Position numbers and translations under genes: made by a program
In this document: in pieces, positions 33,150-45,668 of the stretch
Numbering within the stretch: position 1 is the first letter of the stretch
Layout of the letters: each line of letters opens with the position of its first letter
Notes under the pieces: generated by a model
What the model was told of the DNA's origin: nothing
What the model saw: only the letters and a program-made list of their open reading frames with translations
The model's database searches: none
Assembly: GCF_000350225.1 (NCBI RefSeq)
Contig: NW_005178937.1
Span: 124,001 to 188,000 of the forward strand
Direction of reading: 5' to 3'
Source: Chondrus crispus
Lineage: Eukaryota; Rhodophyta; Florideophyceae; Gigartinales; Gigartinaceae
DNA: 64,000 bases

Positions 33150-34812
33150 ATGTTTCCTTCATCGGGTCCCACTGTCGGACATACCACCCGCGGTCGCCGC
33201 GGTGTGGGCTTCTCACACACGCCTTCCATTCCTAGCGACCTTCCTTCCATACCCCGACTTCCCCCGGACACCAACATTCCTGAACCGGTCTTCCACCCCG
33301 ATCTCCATCCTTCATCAGCCCCTCGTCGATACCCCTCACTAGCCGAGCTCCAAGGTAAATCCATGCGCGACTATCCCTTACTGTACGCGGCCACTCCTTG
33401 GTTTTCCGCCATCGACGTGCGTGACGTCACTAGCATGGGGCGCGACTTTGCCGACGGTGTGGGGATGCTGCCGAGTCACCTTCCCCTTCAAGCCATTTCC
33501 TCCTACGATTGGCGTGCCCGTGTCGCCATTCCCCCTTCTATCCTGCGCCGTTTCTCCCCTCGTGGCCGCCAGGGCCTATCCCTGCGGTTCATGGAAGCCG
33601 TCCTCGACCGTCTCGACCTATCCCTATCCGATGCCCTCATCCCTCCGTCCTTCGGATGTGACACGTGGAAGTTTCGCACGGAGGGGGAGCGTGATTACCT
33701 TGACAACCTCCTCAGCTGGACACGGGGTAACCCCGTGCTCGAGGCCGACCGCCTGTGGCATAACCAACTGACGGTGACTAACGATGCCATGTCATACACG
33801 CGCGCAATCCTCCCCCTCAATTTCCGATATATGAAACGCGGGAACATCCCCTTCTTCCAGCATACGGTCCGATTCGAGCGTAAGATGAGATCGGACACGG
33901 GATATTTCCTAGCTTACCAAATGGTTGAGGCGGGGGAGATTGCTCGGTCACACTACCCCAACCGGTACCAGCAACTCCCCTCATGGTGGGGACAATTGAG
34001 GTCTGCCAAGGGTTTTGGGCAGAGCTCGGTCCCATCCTTACCTACTTTGGAAGCCATCTCACTGATCCTCGTCACGGGTTGTGGGTTGTCTTTTTGACGG
34101 AGTGGTGCGTGAAGGTAGCCGCCACCTTGCTCTGGGAGGCGTACGATTGTTGGCGGCTTTGGTATCTTCCTCCGAAGCTCGTCGAGCTCATGTGCCTTTT
34201 GGACTATACTGTGCCCTTGGGCGGAGCAGACACCGACTTCGAACTGCACTCCTTACTCGAAAAGATCAATCACGTCGACTGGGATGTTGTTCCCCCTATC
34301 AACTCATCCCGATCCTTCGCGAGGCGACGCCCGTCCTTTTCTCCTGGACGAAGTCACAGTGCGGCGGGTGACTTTGTCTGGTTCAACCCTTGGACATCCG
34401 CCTTGTGCTCTCCCTCCGAAGCGCGCCTCAGTCGCCAATTCGGCAACCAAGTTCCAACCCCTGACGTAGCTCCCATACGAGCCATAGATCCCGGCGCAGA
34501 CGACGTTGCCCCCAACCGTCTGCTCCAGATTCCCCTCTCCCTGCAGCCCCTGCTGCTGCTCCTCCTGCTGTCGATATCCCCTCGGCAGGGCATACCGAAA
34601 CTCTGTCGGTTAGGGAAGCGTTGTCTTCCCCACCGTCCGCATCAATTCCCAAAAAGAGCGACGGAGCCATTGACATCTACTGCACATTGCTCCGCGCTCA
34701 TGGCATCGAAGGTGAAGCTCTCCAAGAGGCTTCCCTCGATGATCTGCGAGTCCTTGCTCGACTCGTTACCTCACTCCCGAAGGAAAAATCCTTGGGTGTG
34801 CCGCCCCAATGA
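33150..34812 (+). pseudogene. Element C antisense gene (uncharacterised family)
   Basis: ATG at 33150 (MFPSSGPTVG), 111 bp from the LTR; D begins with the same MFPSS, which supports this start. The first frame covers the N-terminal domain: YPSLAELQGKSMRDY, MLPSHLPLQAISSYDWRARV, SLRFMEAVLDRLDL, CDTWKFRTEGERDYLDNLL, FFQHTVRFERKMRSDTGYF and PSWWGQ. A one-base loss near 33995 moves it to the frame open to 34840 (EVCQGFWAELGPILTYFG, FLTEWCVKVAATLLWE, VPLGGADTDFELHSLL, AGDFVWFNPW). A second shift near 34600 leads to the C-terminal block (LLRAHGIEGEALQEASLDDL, LVTSLPKEKSLG) ending at TGA 34810-34812. I know no relative of known function. It converges with pol. Confidence 0.85.
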
Positions 34813-37800
34813 CCTGCCGCTTAGAGCGACTTCCCCGTGATCCGTTCTCGGATTATTACCCGTTTGGGGTGATGTCTGGTTATTGACGTCATCTGGTAGC
34901 TTTTGGATAATAAAATAAATCACCTGTGTATCCCCCGTTACCTTCACTTTCCTCCTCTTTTTTTGTATGCGTCCCGCCTCTGCGGTCGCATCCCCATTCT
35001 GCCATTCCCTTCTCTTTTTTTCTCGTCACATTTCCCTCCTCTTTCTCACACGTTCTCCTTCTTCCATCCTCCTATCACAGCGTGCGTCTCCCATTTTCCT
35101 CCTCATTCTCCCAAATTTCCCTTTTTGTGTGAGGCTGTCCTCACACGGTTCTCATAAAAAATGCAATATGGTCGACGCCATACGAGCGACGTCATCCCTC
35201 AACTGTTATCGCGACGCCACTGTAGACGTCCGTTATCACGGTCAACAAAGTGGTAGGGGGGTTTTGAGGTTCACAAAAAAATATGGTTCGTTATCAACCT
35301 GCCTGACCCGTTCGGTCGCGCTCGCTTGAGTCGGTTATTTCCGACACCGGGTTCTACTGTACGGTCCCCGTAGTGCCAAACGATAGCGTTGCTTCTCAAT
35401 GCCCATCGAAAGTTACACCCTCATTGCAGTTTCAGATGAGTCGCCCGTTTCCATATATATATATATATATTTTTTTCATTTGCACAACCTGGCGAGATCG
35501 TCCCGAGCTTGTCACCATGCGTAATCAATTGAGTCATAGCAGCGGTCCCGTCTACGATTCTTATCGAAGCAGACCTGTCGAATTCCTCTCCTCCCTTATT
35601 TGGGTGTGCTGAAAGTGAACTGTTGCGTGCGAATCCCCCTCTGTTCTCCGCATATCAATGTTCTCTCCCTTCCCCTGTTCCTGGTGTACGTTGGGAACCG
35701 GAAACCATCCTGCAAATGAACGCGAGACTTACTGCTTCCTTCAAAGGGAAATTCGCGATCCACAATTGAAGGGGTGTTTTGCACATGATTCTCACGATCC
35801 GTGGAGACCACCTTCACAGACTGTCGTCGACAGCGGAACGTGCGACATTACGTTCTCTTTTTTTTCTTCTTCGCCCCGTTAGATCCCTCGAGACAATTCC
35901 TGTCGATTTCCCCGTGCAGTAGTTGCGGACTCCCGCAACTCGTCATTTGTCGCCTGAGGCCTGCTTAGTCGTGCAATAAAAATATTAATGGGGGGGTGAT
36001 GGCGGGGTGTGGGGACAAGAATCTCATTCTTTTCCTCGTTCGGTTGTCGTGCGACCGAGGCCACTCGTGTCCACGAAACGTTAACAGAAATCTGTGGCCA
36101 TTGTTCTAATCTCCCTCGCGTCGACACTGCAACAATAAAAAGATTCATAAAGGGCGTCGTAGCTCGCATCACTTCATGACATTCCTGTCTTTGACGAATA
36201 CGATCTTCTTCGTACGAGGTGCAACGAAATGTGACCTCCTCGAAGGGGTTCTGCTCTCGCGCAGGCTTTAGAGCCTACAGTACCAAATCGTCGATACTTG
36301 GTAAAGTCCTTGCGAGGATTACTGGCCATTTGCACACCGTCCTCGTTTTCGGTAGTCGTACCCGTCTTCCTCTCGTGTCCACGAAACGTTTGTTCTTCTA
36401 CACGCGAGCCATCGTTTCCCTTCGGCGAGCGCCGTCCTGCTCTCGCGATCGGATGCTGTACTTCGATGTGTGTCTTATCGCTGGTTCCTGCTTATCCCCA
36501 GAAGGAAAAATAGTACTAAAGGGAGTCGCGACGGAATTAAAGTTGGGTAGAAGGTCGACGGGCATCCTTCACGATTTCCAACACGTCTTTCCGCGGCGCG
36601 GATCGTACTGTCAGCTTTGTACCCCTCGGGTCTTTCTCTTGATCGTCCTTCGCGCACCTCGGAGAGTCATCCCTCTCGTTCCGGGTCCCGGTTGAGCCCC
36701 CTCTTGATCGTAACATGTCGGCTGACCGGCGTCCGTAGTGTGACGTGGGGTGGGGGGGTCACATCTAGGATGTGACAAAACAAAATAGAAAGCAACCCCA
36801 AAACAAAATCATTGACAAAAGAAAGGAGATAAGCGCGATCGGATGACGTTGTCTCAACAGAGGCAACGTTCGTCGTGGTTGCGAACCGTGTGCAGCTCAC
36901 TTATCCCAAAAAGGCTCAGCGTCCCATGCGCTCGACCGCGTCGCTTTCTCCTTAAAATTAATTGAAAATTCCGAGCGGTGTCCTGTGTTCCACTTGGGCA
37001 TCGCGACACTTGTCGATATTTGTGGGGTCTTGTTGCTGTGTACTCGGGGAGGTCCCGCGGCTTACGCGGTGGGCCATCCAACAACAACTGCCTGCCCTTC
37101 GGACTCTCCCCTCGTATCGTGGTGCGTCTCTTCATCCTCAAGAGGTACGCCTCCCGTTGTCACACACCCTTCATCAACCAAAACCTTGATCGCCCACCGC
37201 GCACTAACAAGCAAATAGCTCAGCTCTGCCCAGCAGTCAAGAAATATTTTCGAAAAAATATCGCTTGTCCGCCCCGCTACCCTCGAGACCTTGATCGTCA
37301 ACAATAACGTTGATCACAGTCATTTCTTCCTGTAGCTGTCAGACAGCTTCTGACACCACCTTTGGTTCCAGCTAGAGCCTCTACCCGCGGTCGTCTTCGT
37401 AGACTGCGAGATCCTGCGTAAGATCATGAGGACTTACCACTTGGCCTTTCCTGTTCGCCAAATCTCGACAGTCAACCGACCCCACACTGTTCATATGCGT
37501 CGCATACTTTCTTGCGATGCCAGCATCACCTTTTCCCCATGAATCCCTCAACTCTGCCAGACGGATCATATCCGGTTTGTTCATGACACGCAATGCGCGG
37601 TGCGTATCCTCGAAAGACGAAGACCTTTTGCTGCCACGGGCGTCCAGAACCTGTACAGACGAGCGAAGCTTTGCGTAGAGCGATTCGTACTCGTCCCTTG
37701 CTTCCTGTGCGCCGATTTCCCCCTGTCCCTCTGGTCTCTTTGAGCGTTTTCAGGTACCACCTTCACAACTCCGGTATATTTCCGGTGTAACCCTCTCTTG

Positions 37801-38777
37801 ATTTTTCTTTTTGACCGTTACTCCTGTAGCCCCGCTCTGTCGATGTCGGATCTCTCGTGGGGTACAAAACCTTGCCGGTTGGCTCACCATTTCGCGCCGC
37901 GATGCTGGCAACGTGGGAGAGTTTTAGCAAAATCCTCTCGTCATTTTTGTTGTGCGACAATATATTATCGAAAACGAACCGGCTTCGACGACCTGCAACC
38001 CAACTTTGAACCCCTGTTAGCACCTCCTCCAGCTCGATCAGATTGGACAGATTGTCCTCTCCTTCACGTACCCTAGAGATGCAGACAGCATGGCAGAATC
38101 GTTGTTTCAGCTCTGCCTCTCTGGCGTCTTGCCTTAGAGTCGAAAAATACCCCCCCGTTCGTAAAGCGCGTGTGTAGTGCCTCATCTCCTTCTGGCTCCA
38201 TCCACGACGTAGGAACACCCGTCGTAGAGTCATGTTCTCCTACGTCTCTTAGCTCCTCCTCGGCCTTGCCCTGAATGGTGAGAATCCCGCCACGCGGGCG
38301 TCGGCCGTAACTTTGTCAAAGGCGGAATTGATCTCGAAGATCATCGCCTCTTCAATGTCCTCCTTAGACTTCTCATAGACTTGCTGACGGACCCCCGCGG
38401 TGCGGGGTCGTGTCCCTAACGTCTCAAAAATAAAATAAAATAGAACAACACAAAAGCAATCACAAATAAAACAAAAACGAGACCGAACAGTTATGAAGGT
38501 AAGAGTGAAGGAGGTGGACTATCCAGTCTATGTCCCCGTTCTTCCAGCGTTCTTTTCTCGCTTGGCACATCGTTACGCGACTTCTGACCTGAGTATCTCG
38601 TTACGACGCTCATCCTACTCGTGCGCGCGCTGCGTCTACTTGCGGGTTGGCTGTCTGAAGGCCCCTCACCTGGTTCGTTCCATCTCATCATTCTCCTTTT
38701 CTCGACCTTCAGGTCGGCTCGCTCTGCCCCGCGGGGATTACCGCACTGACACTGACATGTGAAATTCTTGGTTACCA
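34813..38777 (-). other. Element C spacer between antisense gene and chromodomain
   Basis: About 4 kb with no conserved ORF. On the plus strand, 34935-35110 is a C/T-rich degenerate repeat (TTTCCTCCTC, TTCTCCTTCTTCC), the counterpart of the purine repeats of A and D. An (AT)n run with T-tail lies at 35453-35478. On the minus strand a T-rich tract lies at 38410-38480, about 300 bp after the chromodomain stop. I see no gene. Confidence 0.6.
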
Positions 38778-40409
38778 CTATCCTGATTGCGCTTGCGCGA
38801 TCTGCGCGGGCAAGGATAATCTTTTCCTTCGTAAATACGTGACGGCCGCGCTGCGGGGCAATTGCTCAATAGGCTCCCACGTCGCGTCCTCGGGCGTATA
38901 ACCGTACCATTCCACCTTGAGAATTAATTTGTCCCCGTCGTAGCCGTGGTCCACGATCTTGTCGATCACATACTCCTGACTCTCAGTTCCTTCTTCCTGC
39001 GTGTCCAACTGTCGTTCCCCCTTCCGAAGAGCCAGCGGCTCATCCTCATCTCTGGACTTTCCGAACTCTCGTAGACCTGGAGGTGTCTCCGCTGTCGGCG
39101 TTTGACCAACTAAATTATCCTGGTCCCCTGACGTAGGCGCACGGGTGTGAGGACGTTCGTCGTCCTCCCGTACCTCTCCTTCTTCGTTTAGTTCCGGCTC
39201 TCCCAAGAACTGTAGCACTTGACGTAGGCCAGTTATTGGCGCATAGTCCATCGGGCTCGGGGCTAACTCCACCCTGTCTCGCGATACGCGTTCCTCCTGA
39301 TCGCCAATGGCAATGACTACCGTATGTTGGTCTGATCTTCTGACCTGATATGGTCCTGTAGCGACTTGTGCCAGCTTGTGTTTCGGTTCGCTAGCCGTGC
39401 CCTGCTCCTTCCGGAGGAACACGTAGGACCCCGGTGGGATCTCGTATTGCGATTTTCGAAGGCGTGCGTCGAAATTTCGCTTGTACCGGGCTTGTTCCTT
39501 TCGCAAACTCCTATCGGCGCTTCGCATTAGGCTCTCCCACCACAACTGCCATTTCAGGTAGTATGGTCGTGACGAGCTGAAATTCTCCAATGTTGGTTGC
39601 GCTTGTAACGCAATGTTTCTCGGCGCCCGAGCCAACACCAGCTCGAAGGGCGCGATGTTCGTAGTTCGATGAACTTGTGTGTTGTAGGCGAACGTCACAG
39701 CGTCGCTAAATAAGTCCCAGTCCTTGGGATGCTCTCCAACGTATTTTCGCAACGCGGAAGTCAGCGTGCGGTTAAATCTCTCAACTTGGCCGTTGGCTTG
39801 CGGGTAATACGTAGTCGTGAACACATTGCGTATGCCGAGAATTCGACAGACGTTCTGAAAGAACCGGGCCGTGAACTGTGTTCCATTGTCGGACAGCAGC
39901 TTGACCGGCGGTCCGTACACGAATACCCAATGGTGAACGAAGGCTTGTGCGATGTGCGCAGCTGATATTTTCTTCAACGGTACGGTCCGTACCAGTTTCG
40001 AGTATCGATCGCTGATCACGAGAATACACCGACTTCCTCGCTTAGTTCTAATTAGCTCGCCGAGGATGTCGATGGCGACAAATTCCAGCGGAGCTTTGGG
40101 CGTGAACAGCTTCATTTCCTTCGTGTTTTTTCTTAACTTCACCCTTTCCCGCGCACATGCGGCGCAATTCTTCGCGACTGCGTAGCAGTCTAGGGCCATC
40201 GTAGGCCAATAAAAATATCTTCTCAAAGTCTTGTAAAGTTTCCTGCCTCCCGGGTGGCCTGCCAATTTTGCGTAGTGGCTCAACCCTAGGACGCGGTCCC
40301 TTAACGATTGTGGTATTACCACTTGTACAAACTCCGCCGCGGTATGGCATAGAGTTCCTTCGAGTTCCTCGGTCTCCGTGCTGAACGTTCGCACCTTTCT
40401 GGCGTCCAT
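38778..40409 (-). CDS. pol: Element C integrase with chromodomain (intact ORF)
   Basis: A complete 543-codon ORF begins with ATG at 40409, the bases immediately after the TAA that ends RT-RNase H. Zinc-binding residues His45, His52, Cys82 and Cys85 are present. Core Asp114 (AIDILGEL), Asp174 (LLSDNGTQF) and Glu210 (GQVERFNRT) have the D,D-35-E spacing. A C-terminal SH3-like region (YKRNFDARLR, GSYVFLRKEQG) precedes an acidic linker and a chromodomain near residues 475-530 (KVEWYGYTPEDATWEP, TYLRRKRLSLP). By family knowledge it joins element cDNA to chromosomal DNA in the nucleus, the chromodomain steering the choice of site. All key residues are present, so this is the only apparently intact pol domain set in the window. 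Confidence 0.95.
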   Translation of the reverse strand: MDARKVRTFSTETEELEGTLCHTAAEFVQVVIPQSLRDRVLGLSHYAKLAGHPGGRKLYKTLRRYFYWPTMALDCYAVAKNCAACARERVKLRKNTKEMKLFTPKAPLEFVAIDILGELIRTKRGSRCILVISDRYSKLVRTVPLKKISAAHIAQAFVHHWVFVYGPPVKLLSDNGTQFTARFFQNVCRILGIRNVFTTTYYPQANGQVERFNRTLTSALRKYVGEHPKDWDLFSDAVTFAYNTQVHRTTNIAPFELVLARAPRNIALQAQPTLENFSSSRPYYLKWQLWWESLMRSADRSLRKEQARYKRNFDARLRKSQYEIPPGSYVFLRKEQGTASEPKHKLAQVATGPYQVRRSDQHTVVIAIGDQEERVSRDRVELAPSPMDYAPITGLRQVLQFLGEPELNEEGEVREDDERPHTRAPTSGDQDNLVGQTPTAETPPGLREFGKSRDEDEPLALRKGERQLDTQEEGTESQEYVIDKIVDHGYDGDKLILKVEWYGYTPEDATWEPIEQLPRSAAVTYLRRKRLSLPAQIAQAQSG

Positions 40410-43360
40410 TTATTCCTTGATGCGGTTGCAGAAGGGGTCGACGGCTTGCTCGCGAATGAGCTCCTCCGGAGTGACAGCTTGGAATTGATTGAGGCGATCA
40501 GGGGCGGTCCCCCCCTCAAGAGCGAGGATGTCGTCTGCCGCGTCAAAACTTTCCTCGTCCTCCACTGTACCCTCGGCCGGCTCGGCCATAAAGCATGGGA
40601 TTTCGTCGTCGATTTCGTCGACGGTTTCTCCTGCGGTTCGCAACCTTGACAAAGCGTCCGCCTGGCTGTTAGCCTTTCCCTTTTTGTACTTGATTTCAAA
40701 ATCAAATTCCGAGAGGCGTAGCCTCCATCGGATTAATCTCCCGCTGGGGTCGGTTACGTTCATCAACCACCTCAATGAGGCATGGTCGGTATGCACAATG
40801 AAGTGCTCGCCATATAGATATGGTCTCAAAGTCTGTACGGCCCAAATTACCACTAGACATTCTTTTTCTGATACGGAGTAGTTTCTCTCGGCTGCAGCTA
40901 ACGTTCCTGAAAAGGACCCGATGGGTTTACGTTGCGCATCCGGATGTGTCTGAAATAATGCAGCGCCGATTTGATAGTCGCTTGCATCGGTATCTACGGA
41001 GTAGGGTAGGTCCTTCTTCGGCAGCGCCAACACCGGCGGTGCCAAGATGGCGTCCTTGAGCTTATGAAAAGCTTTCTTGCACGGTTCGTCGAATCCTTCC
41101 AACTGGACCGGTTGTCCCTTCTTCAACAGTTGATTGAGCGGATGCGCGATTTTCGCATAATGCGGAACGAATCTGCGGTAGACATTACAAAGTCCCAAGA
41201 AGCTCCTGAGCTGGGTCTGCGTTTGAGGGTACCTCACTTGTTCCAATGCGACGGTTCGCGCAGCGTCAACTTCCAATGTACCTGGCCGAACTACATGGCC
41301 CAGGTACTTGATCTTTTCGACGAAAAATTCACACTTGCGAGGCTTGAGCTTCACACCTGCCTTCTACAATACAGGAAGTATTTCATCCACGTGCACGATG
41401 TGCTCCTCCCACTACTTGCTAAAAATTATTATGTCGTCTAGATACACCAAACAGCACTTCCAACGGAACGGAGAGAGCAGGATATCCATTGCTCTCTGAA
41501 ACGTCGCTGGCGCGTTAGTTAGCCCGAAGGGCATTCTTGAGAAGCGATACAGTCCTGAGTGACACGAAAATGCAGTCTTGTCGCGGTCGCGCTCAGGGAT
41601 AGGCATCTGCCAATATCCCGAGATCGCGTCCAACGCGGAGAAAACCTTGGTGTCACCAAGCGAGTCCAGGCACTCATCCATGCGCGGTAAGGGGTACGTG
41701 TCCTTCACCGTCACTGCGTTCAGCCTGCGGTAGTCTACGCAAAAACGCATTGAACCGTCCGGCTTGGGCACCAGCAACACGGGCGACGCCCATTCTGACT
41801 GCGCTGGTTCTATCACTCCTGCCTCCAACATCTTCTGCACCTCTGCATCTTCTACTTCGCGGGCTTTAGGCCCGGCCCGATACGGGGCTTGTGCGATGGG
41901 ACGAGTCTCGGGGATCAACGCAATCCGATGGACGGTGGTATTAATTTCGCCAAGCGTCCCATCCCACATCCTTGAATACTTCTTCAACATCCGACGGAAC
42001 CGCTGGCGCAGCCGTTCCGGCACGTGGCCCAGGTCGAGTTCCTCCACGTCCGGCGGTGGCGGCTCAATCCTGCGTTGCGGCTTCGTAGATGCCGACGCGG
42101 AGATCCCTGCCGACCGTTCTTCTGGCTGGTCCTCGCGCGCTTGATCCGACAGTTCGCATCTTGCCTCGCCCGTAGGCGTCTTGGGGCAATTAGGAAAATT
42201 TTCCTTCTTCCTTTCTTGAATTCCGAGAACTTCACCAGTGGTGGTTTTGCTCTCGAGCGCGGGTCTCGGGTGCGGTAATAATTCTGCCACCACTTGGCCT
42301 TTTTGCACCCTGACAGGGTACGCCCTAAAATGGGCAACGAGTAAACGAAATGGCCTGTCAGGCTCAACCTGAACGACACCATTCGTGCACGTCAACCCGT
42401 GCCTTTCGTACAACGATGAGTACGGCTGAACCACAACCAAGCCCGCCCTCTTCGAGGTGCATTCCACGACGCGTTGCGTCCCTGGCTCGATAGTTGTGGC
42501 TCTTGCCACTTTTACCTTAGGGGAAATTCGCTCCATCTTTCCATCATTTTCGTCCTCTCCCGTGACGAGATTCTTCTTCCCTCTTCTCGTCGAGAACCGT
42601 CTAACTACCGGAACCTCCGACAAATCCGCCAACTCAACCGTTTTCTTCCTTGGATAATTTGCTTCCACAAACCGGTCACAGTAGTCCGCGCCTAGAAATA
42701 GCGGGACGGCTAGTTTTTCGCATACAATAAACTCGGCTGCTGCCACAAATTTCCCAAGCCTCACAGGCATTCTAATTGTGCGGAGAGTCCGGAGTGGCCT
42801 ATTGTTCGCGTCGCCGATATCTTGGGTCGGTCCGTAGGACACTAGAGATTCCATTCCAGCTGGGAGTTCCGACTTTCGCACAAGGTTTGGTCCCGCGCCG
42901 GTGTCTAAAACAGACAACACCCGGCTCATCAATCCGACTGTTGGTCCAATGTCCGCGTAAACTTTGTAGTTTTTTCGCGCAAGAACCAAAATCTTCTCGG
43001 GACACTCCCCTCGCTTAACCCTGTACCAGGGTCTTCGAACTTCTTCCAGCGGATGATCTCGGGCTCGGCTCAAAATTTTCTTGACTTGAGCTGGCCCTTT
43101 GGGCTTATCCACCAATCCAACAGCCTCCTCCTCGAGGCCTGATTTTTCCTTTAGAGACGGGGAACGGGCTGAGCCCCGGGCACAGTACGTCGACTGTGTG
43201 CCTCTCGCGACTCATGCGAGATTCCCCTCTCTAGTTTTCCTGCTGCTGGGGGTTCCTTCTCACGTCCGACGACGCGGGCCCCGCGGCGGGCCTTCTGAAG
43301 GGCTGGTTCGGCCTCGACGTTGAAGCACTCGGCGTGCTCGCCGTCTGCGAATCGAACCAA
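40410..43360 (-). pseudogene. pol: Element C protease, reverse transcriptase and RNase H
   Basis: The pol frame opens near 43360, overlapping the gag end. A one-base loss near 43165 (compared with D) breaks it, and it is open again from about 43150. The protease shows VLDTGAGPN and LAVPLFLGADYC. RT shows SEWASPVLLVPKPDGS, SALDAISGYWQMP, MPFGLTNAPATFQ and YLDD at 41433-41444. Stops at 41412-41414 and about 41364 interrupt the palm/thumb where D has Ser and Glu. RNase H is complete from 41354 (DTDASDYQIGAAL, SEKECLVVIWAVQ, HTDHASLRWLM, SQADALSRL). The reading ends at TAA 40410-40412, directly followed by the integrase ATG. D has the same TAA and ATG. Confidence 0.93.
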
Positions 43361-45543
43361 TTCTTGACCTTCAGGTAACTCGTCGATGGTATCCCTAACC
43401 TCTCCATCGGAGACAACGCCTCATAAATTTTCAAAACTCGGTGCATTTCCCGGAGGGAAAGAATGCACGTTGGCGCGGCGTGCCCCTTTTCATAGCAATG
43501 ATAGCACACTAGACCGTGCGTCTTGACGGGATACGGCGTCCTAGGTCTTCCAAGGGCCGGCGGCCTTCCTTGACGTTGCGGCCTTCCCATCCAGCCTGGC
43601 CTTCGAAACGTCGTACCCTTGTCTTCCATCGGAGTGCGCGACGCCGGCGTGTGGCCGCGCCCCCGAAACATCATCACGGGATCCGTGGGCTCTGAAAACG
43701 ACTCCGTCGTGTATGCAGGCGTCGGTAAAGTTGACCACCCGCTGTCCCCGTAGTCGTCGTGTCCGTAGCCCTCCGATGGCTCAATGAACTCGCCTTTGGC
43801 TACTAACGCTCCTTCGTAGTGATTTTCGCTACTTCCACGTGCACCGCGCTCATCTGACGCGAACATGGACTCGGCTAAATTGACTGCGGCGTGACTTTTG
43901 CGACCGGGATAAGAAGCCCTCGGCTTCTTCCCCGCCCTGAACGTCGACGGCGTCTGAATCGTGACCTTCTTGGTCTTCTTGTCCTTAGCGCGGCTAGCCG
44001 AGCCATGCGCCTTCGCGTAATTAACTAGTCTCAAAAACGAAACGTCCCGATTGTCTTGTCAGTATTGAGATACCATCGGCTTGATACTCGAATCGAGTCC
44101 TTCAATAAACATCGTCATCTGTTCTGCCATCGAATATACGTTTCCACATCGATTGCTTGCGTCCGTCAGACGGATATAAAATTCCATCTCGTCTTCAGAC
44201 GGTCTTTGCTGAACTTCTCGCAATGCGAGCACGGCTTGACGGATCGCCTCGTCGGTTGCGAAACACCTCAACAACCACTGTACGGCCTCCGGCCAAACGG
44301 ATACCTTTCCGTGATGGGACCCGGCCTTCTGAGACACCGAAGTGTACTGCTTCAAGGCGATGCCGCTTAGAAATTCGGGCAACAGGTGGATCGCTTGCCC
44401 CTCGTTCATTTCTTGAGTATCGAACTCCTGAACTAATTTTGCCAAAAAATCCAACACAAGGACCCCGTCTTCACCTGTGAACGTGTTGTCCTTCTTCACC
44501 TTAGGCGGAATATCTCTCCTGATTTTTCGCACGGCGGTCCGCCAGGAACTTGACAAATATTTCTGCGGGTTTCGCAAGCGGTACGTTCGGTACGAAAGTA
44601 ACTTCTTGAAGAGGTAGTTGGTCGGATTCAGCTCATCCAACTCCTCCCATCGCGGCCCGCGCCGCGTTACGACATCTTCGAGCTCGGCGTCCTTGTCTCT
44701 CCGCGAGGCGGACGAAGTGACTCCGCCTCGTCTGGAGGAAATTTTCTTGCTTGACGAAATTCGGTTTCCGTCTTCTGAACGGCGTTCGGAATCGCCCGAA
44801 TGGTTGGACGAACCGCCGTTACCATCTTCGGAGGGACCAAGCGACTCCGACTGTGAGTCGCGGTTCTCCGGATCGTCACTACAGTGACCCTTGCTTGCAC
44901 GTCGCTTGTCCTTCTTCGAGGGCTTCGACTTGGAGCTCCGCTGCCGAGCGGGCTTGTCCTTCTTCGACCGACGGTCGCCCTCTCTACCCTAAGGGAGCGG
45001 CTCGTCGTCCGATCCTTGCGGAGCTTGATCCGCGGCCTGCTCGAGGTCCTTGAGACGTTGCGCGGCGCGATCGAATCGGTCATCGATGCTTGCTCTAAAT
45101 TTTCCTAAGGACTCCAAGGCTTGATTCGCGTCGCGCCTCGCGTCTTTGACCGTAATTTTCAACGAGGCTAGTACCTCCGGCTCCAGACCGTCGGTCGCAT
45201 CTCCTCGCTCCTTCTCGACGAGATCCACTCGATCCGATAGCTCTCCTAAAACGGTGTGGAACTCGGATGCTTGCAATTCTAGTTGCTTCCGGACGAGGGC
45301 TACGGCTAATTCAGCCTCGAGATTTTTCTTCGCTTCTTCGCGAATTTCGCTGCTCATCTTCTCCAACTTCTCGTCGAGGTCAGTCTTGTCGGCGGCTATC
45401 CCCGTAGGGGATTCTTGATCTCCGGGGTCAGTGGCCGTATTGGCCTGGCTCCGGGTGCGAGGACCCCTCGGGATCCTCGACGCTCGTGCCGATCCGCTTC
45501 TACTCGCCCCGGGACCGACGTCCCCGGGTGCGCTTGTTGACAT
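43231..45543 (-). pseudogene. gag: Element C gag
   Basis: ATG at 45543 (MSTSAPGDVG) starts one continuous frame to the stop at 43231-43233 (about 770 codons), broken only by TAG at 44989-44991 and TGA at 44059-44061; D has sense codons at both (CGA at the second). The layout is: a charged coiled coil (residues 40-170); a basic, Ser- and Lys-rich stretch; a capsid region (NYLFKKLLSYRTYRLRN, then LDFLAKLVQEFDTQEMN, FYIRLTDASNRCGNV); a basic segment (DKKTKKVTIQTPSTFR); the zinc knuckle at 43466-43507; and a short tail ending AAAACTAG. Gag forms the particle; the knuckle should bind element RNA. Confidence 0.92.
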
Positions 45544-45646
45544 CGCTCGTACGAGCGGACTTACGCAGCAAAAAGTTACAAACAAAAAGAAAATAAAAAA
45601 AAAGAGTCCGTTACCCAGACCACTTGCTTGTCGTAGATAAAACAAT

Positions 45647-45664
45647 TTCTAGGTCGGGAGACCA
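45647..45664 (-). other. Primer binding site of element C
   Basis: On the minus strand TGGTCTCCCGACCTAGAA begins four bases (AAAG) after the 5' LTR, identical to B and D. Confidence 0.78.
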
Positions 45665-45668
45665 CTTT

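Noticed and set aside
35453..35478. (AT)n run as a promoter TATA box
   Set aside because: It is a microsatellite in a gene-less spacer; A has a different AT run at 14066. No gene follows it.
2966..44991. TAG stops in the middle of gag in B (2966) and C (44989) as programmed readthrough sites
   Set aside because: D has sense bases at the place of the C stop, and the two contexts lie at different points of gag. Simple mutation is enough.
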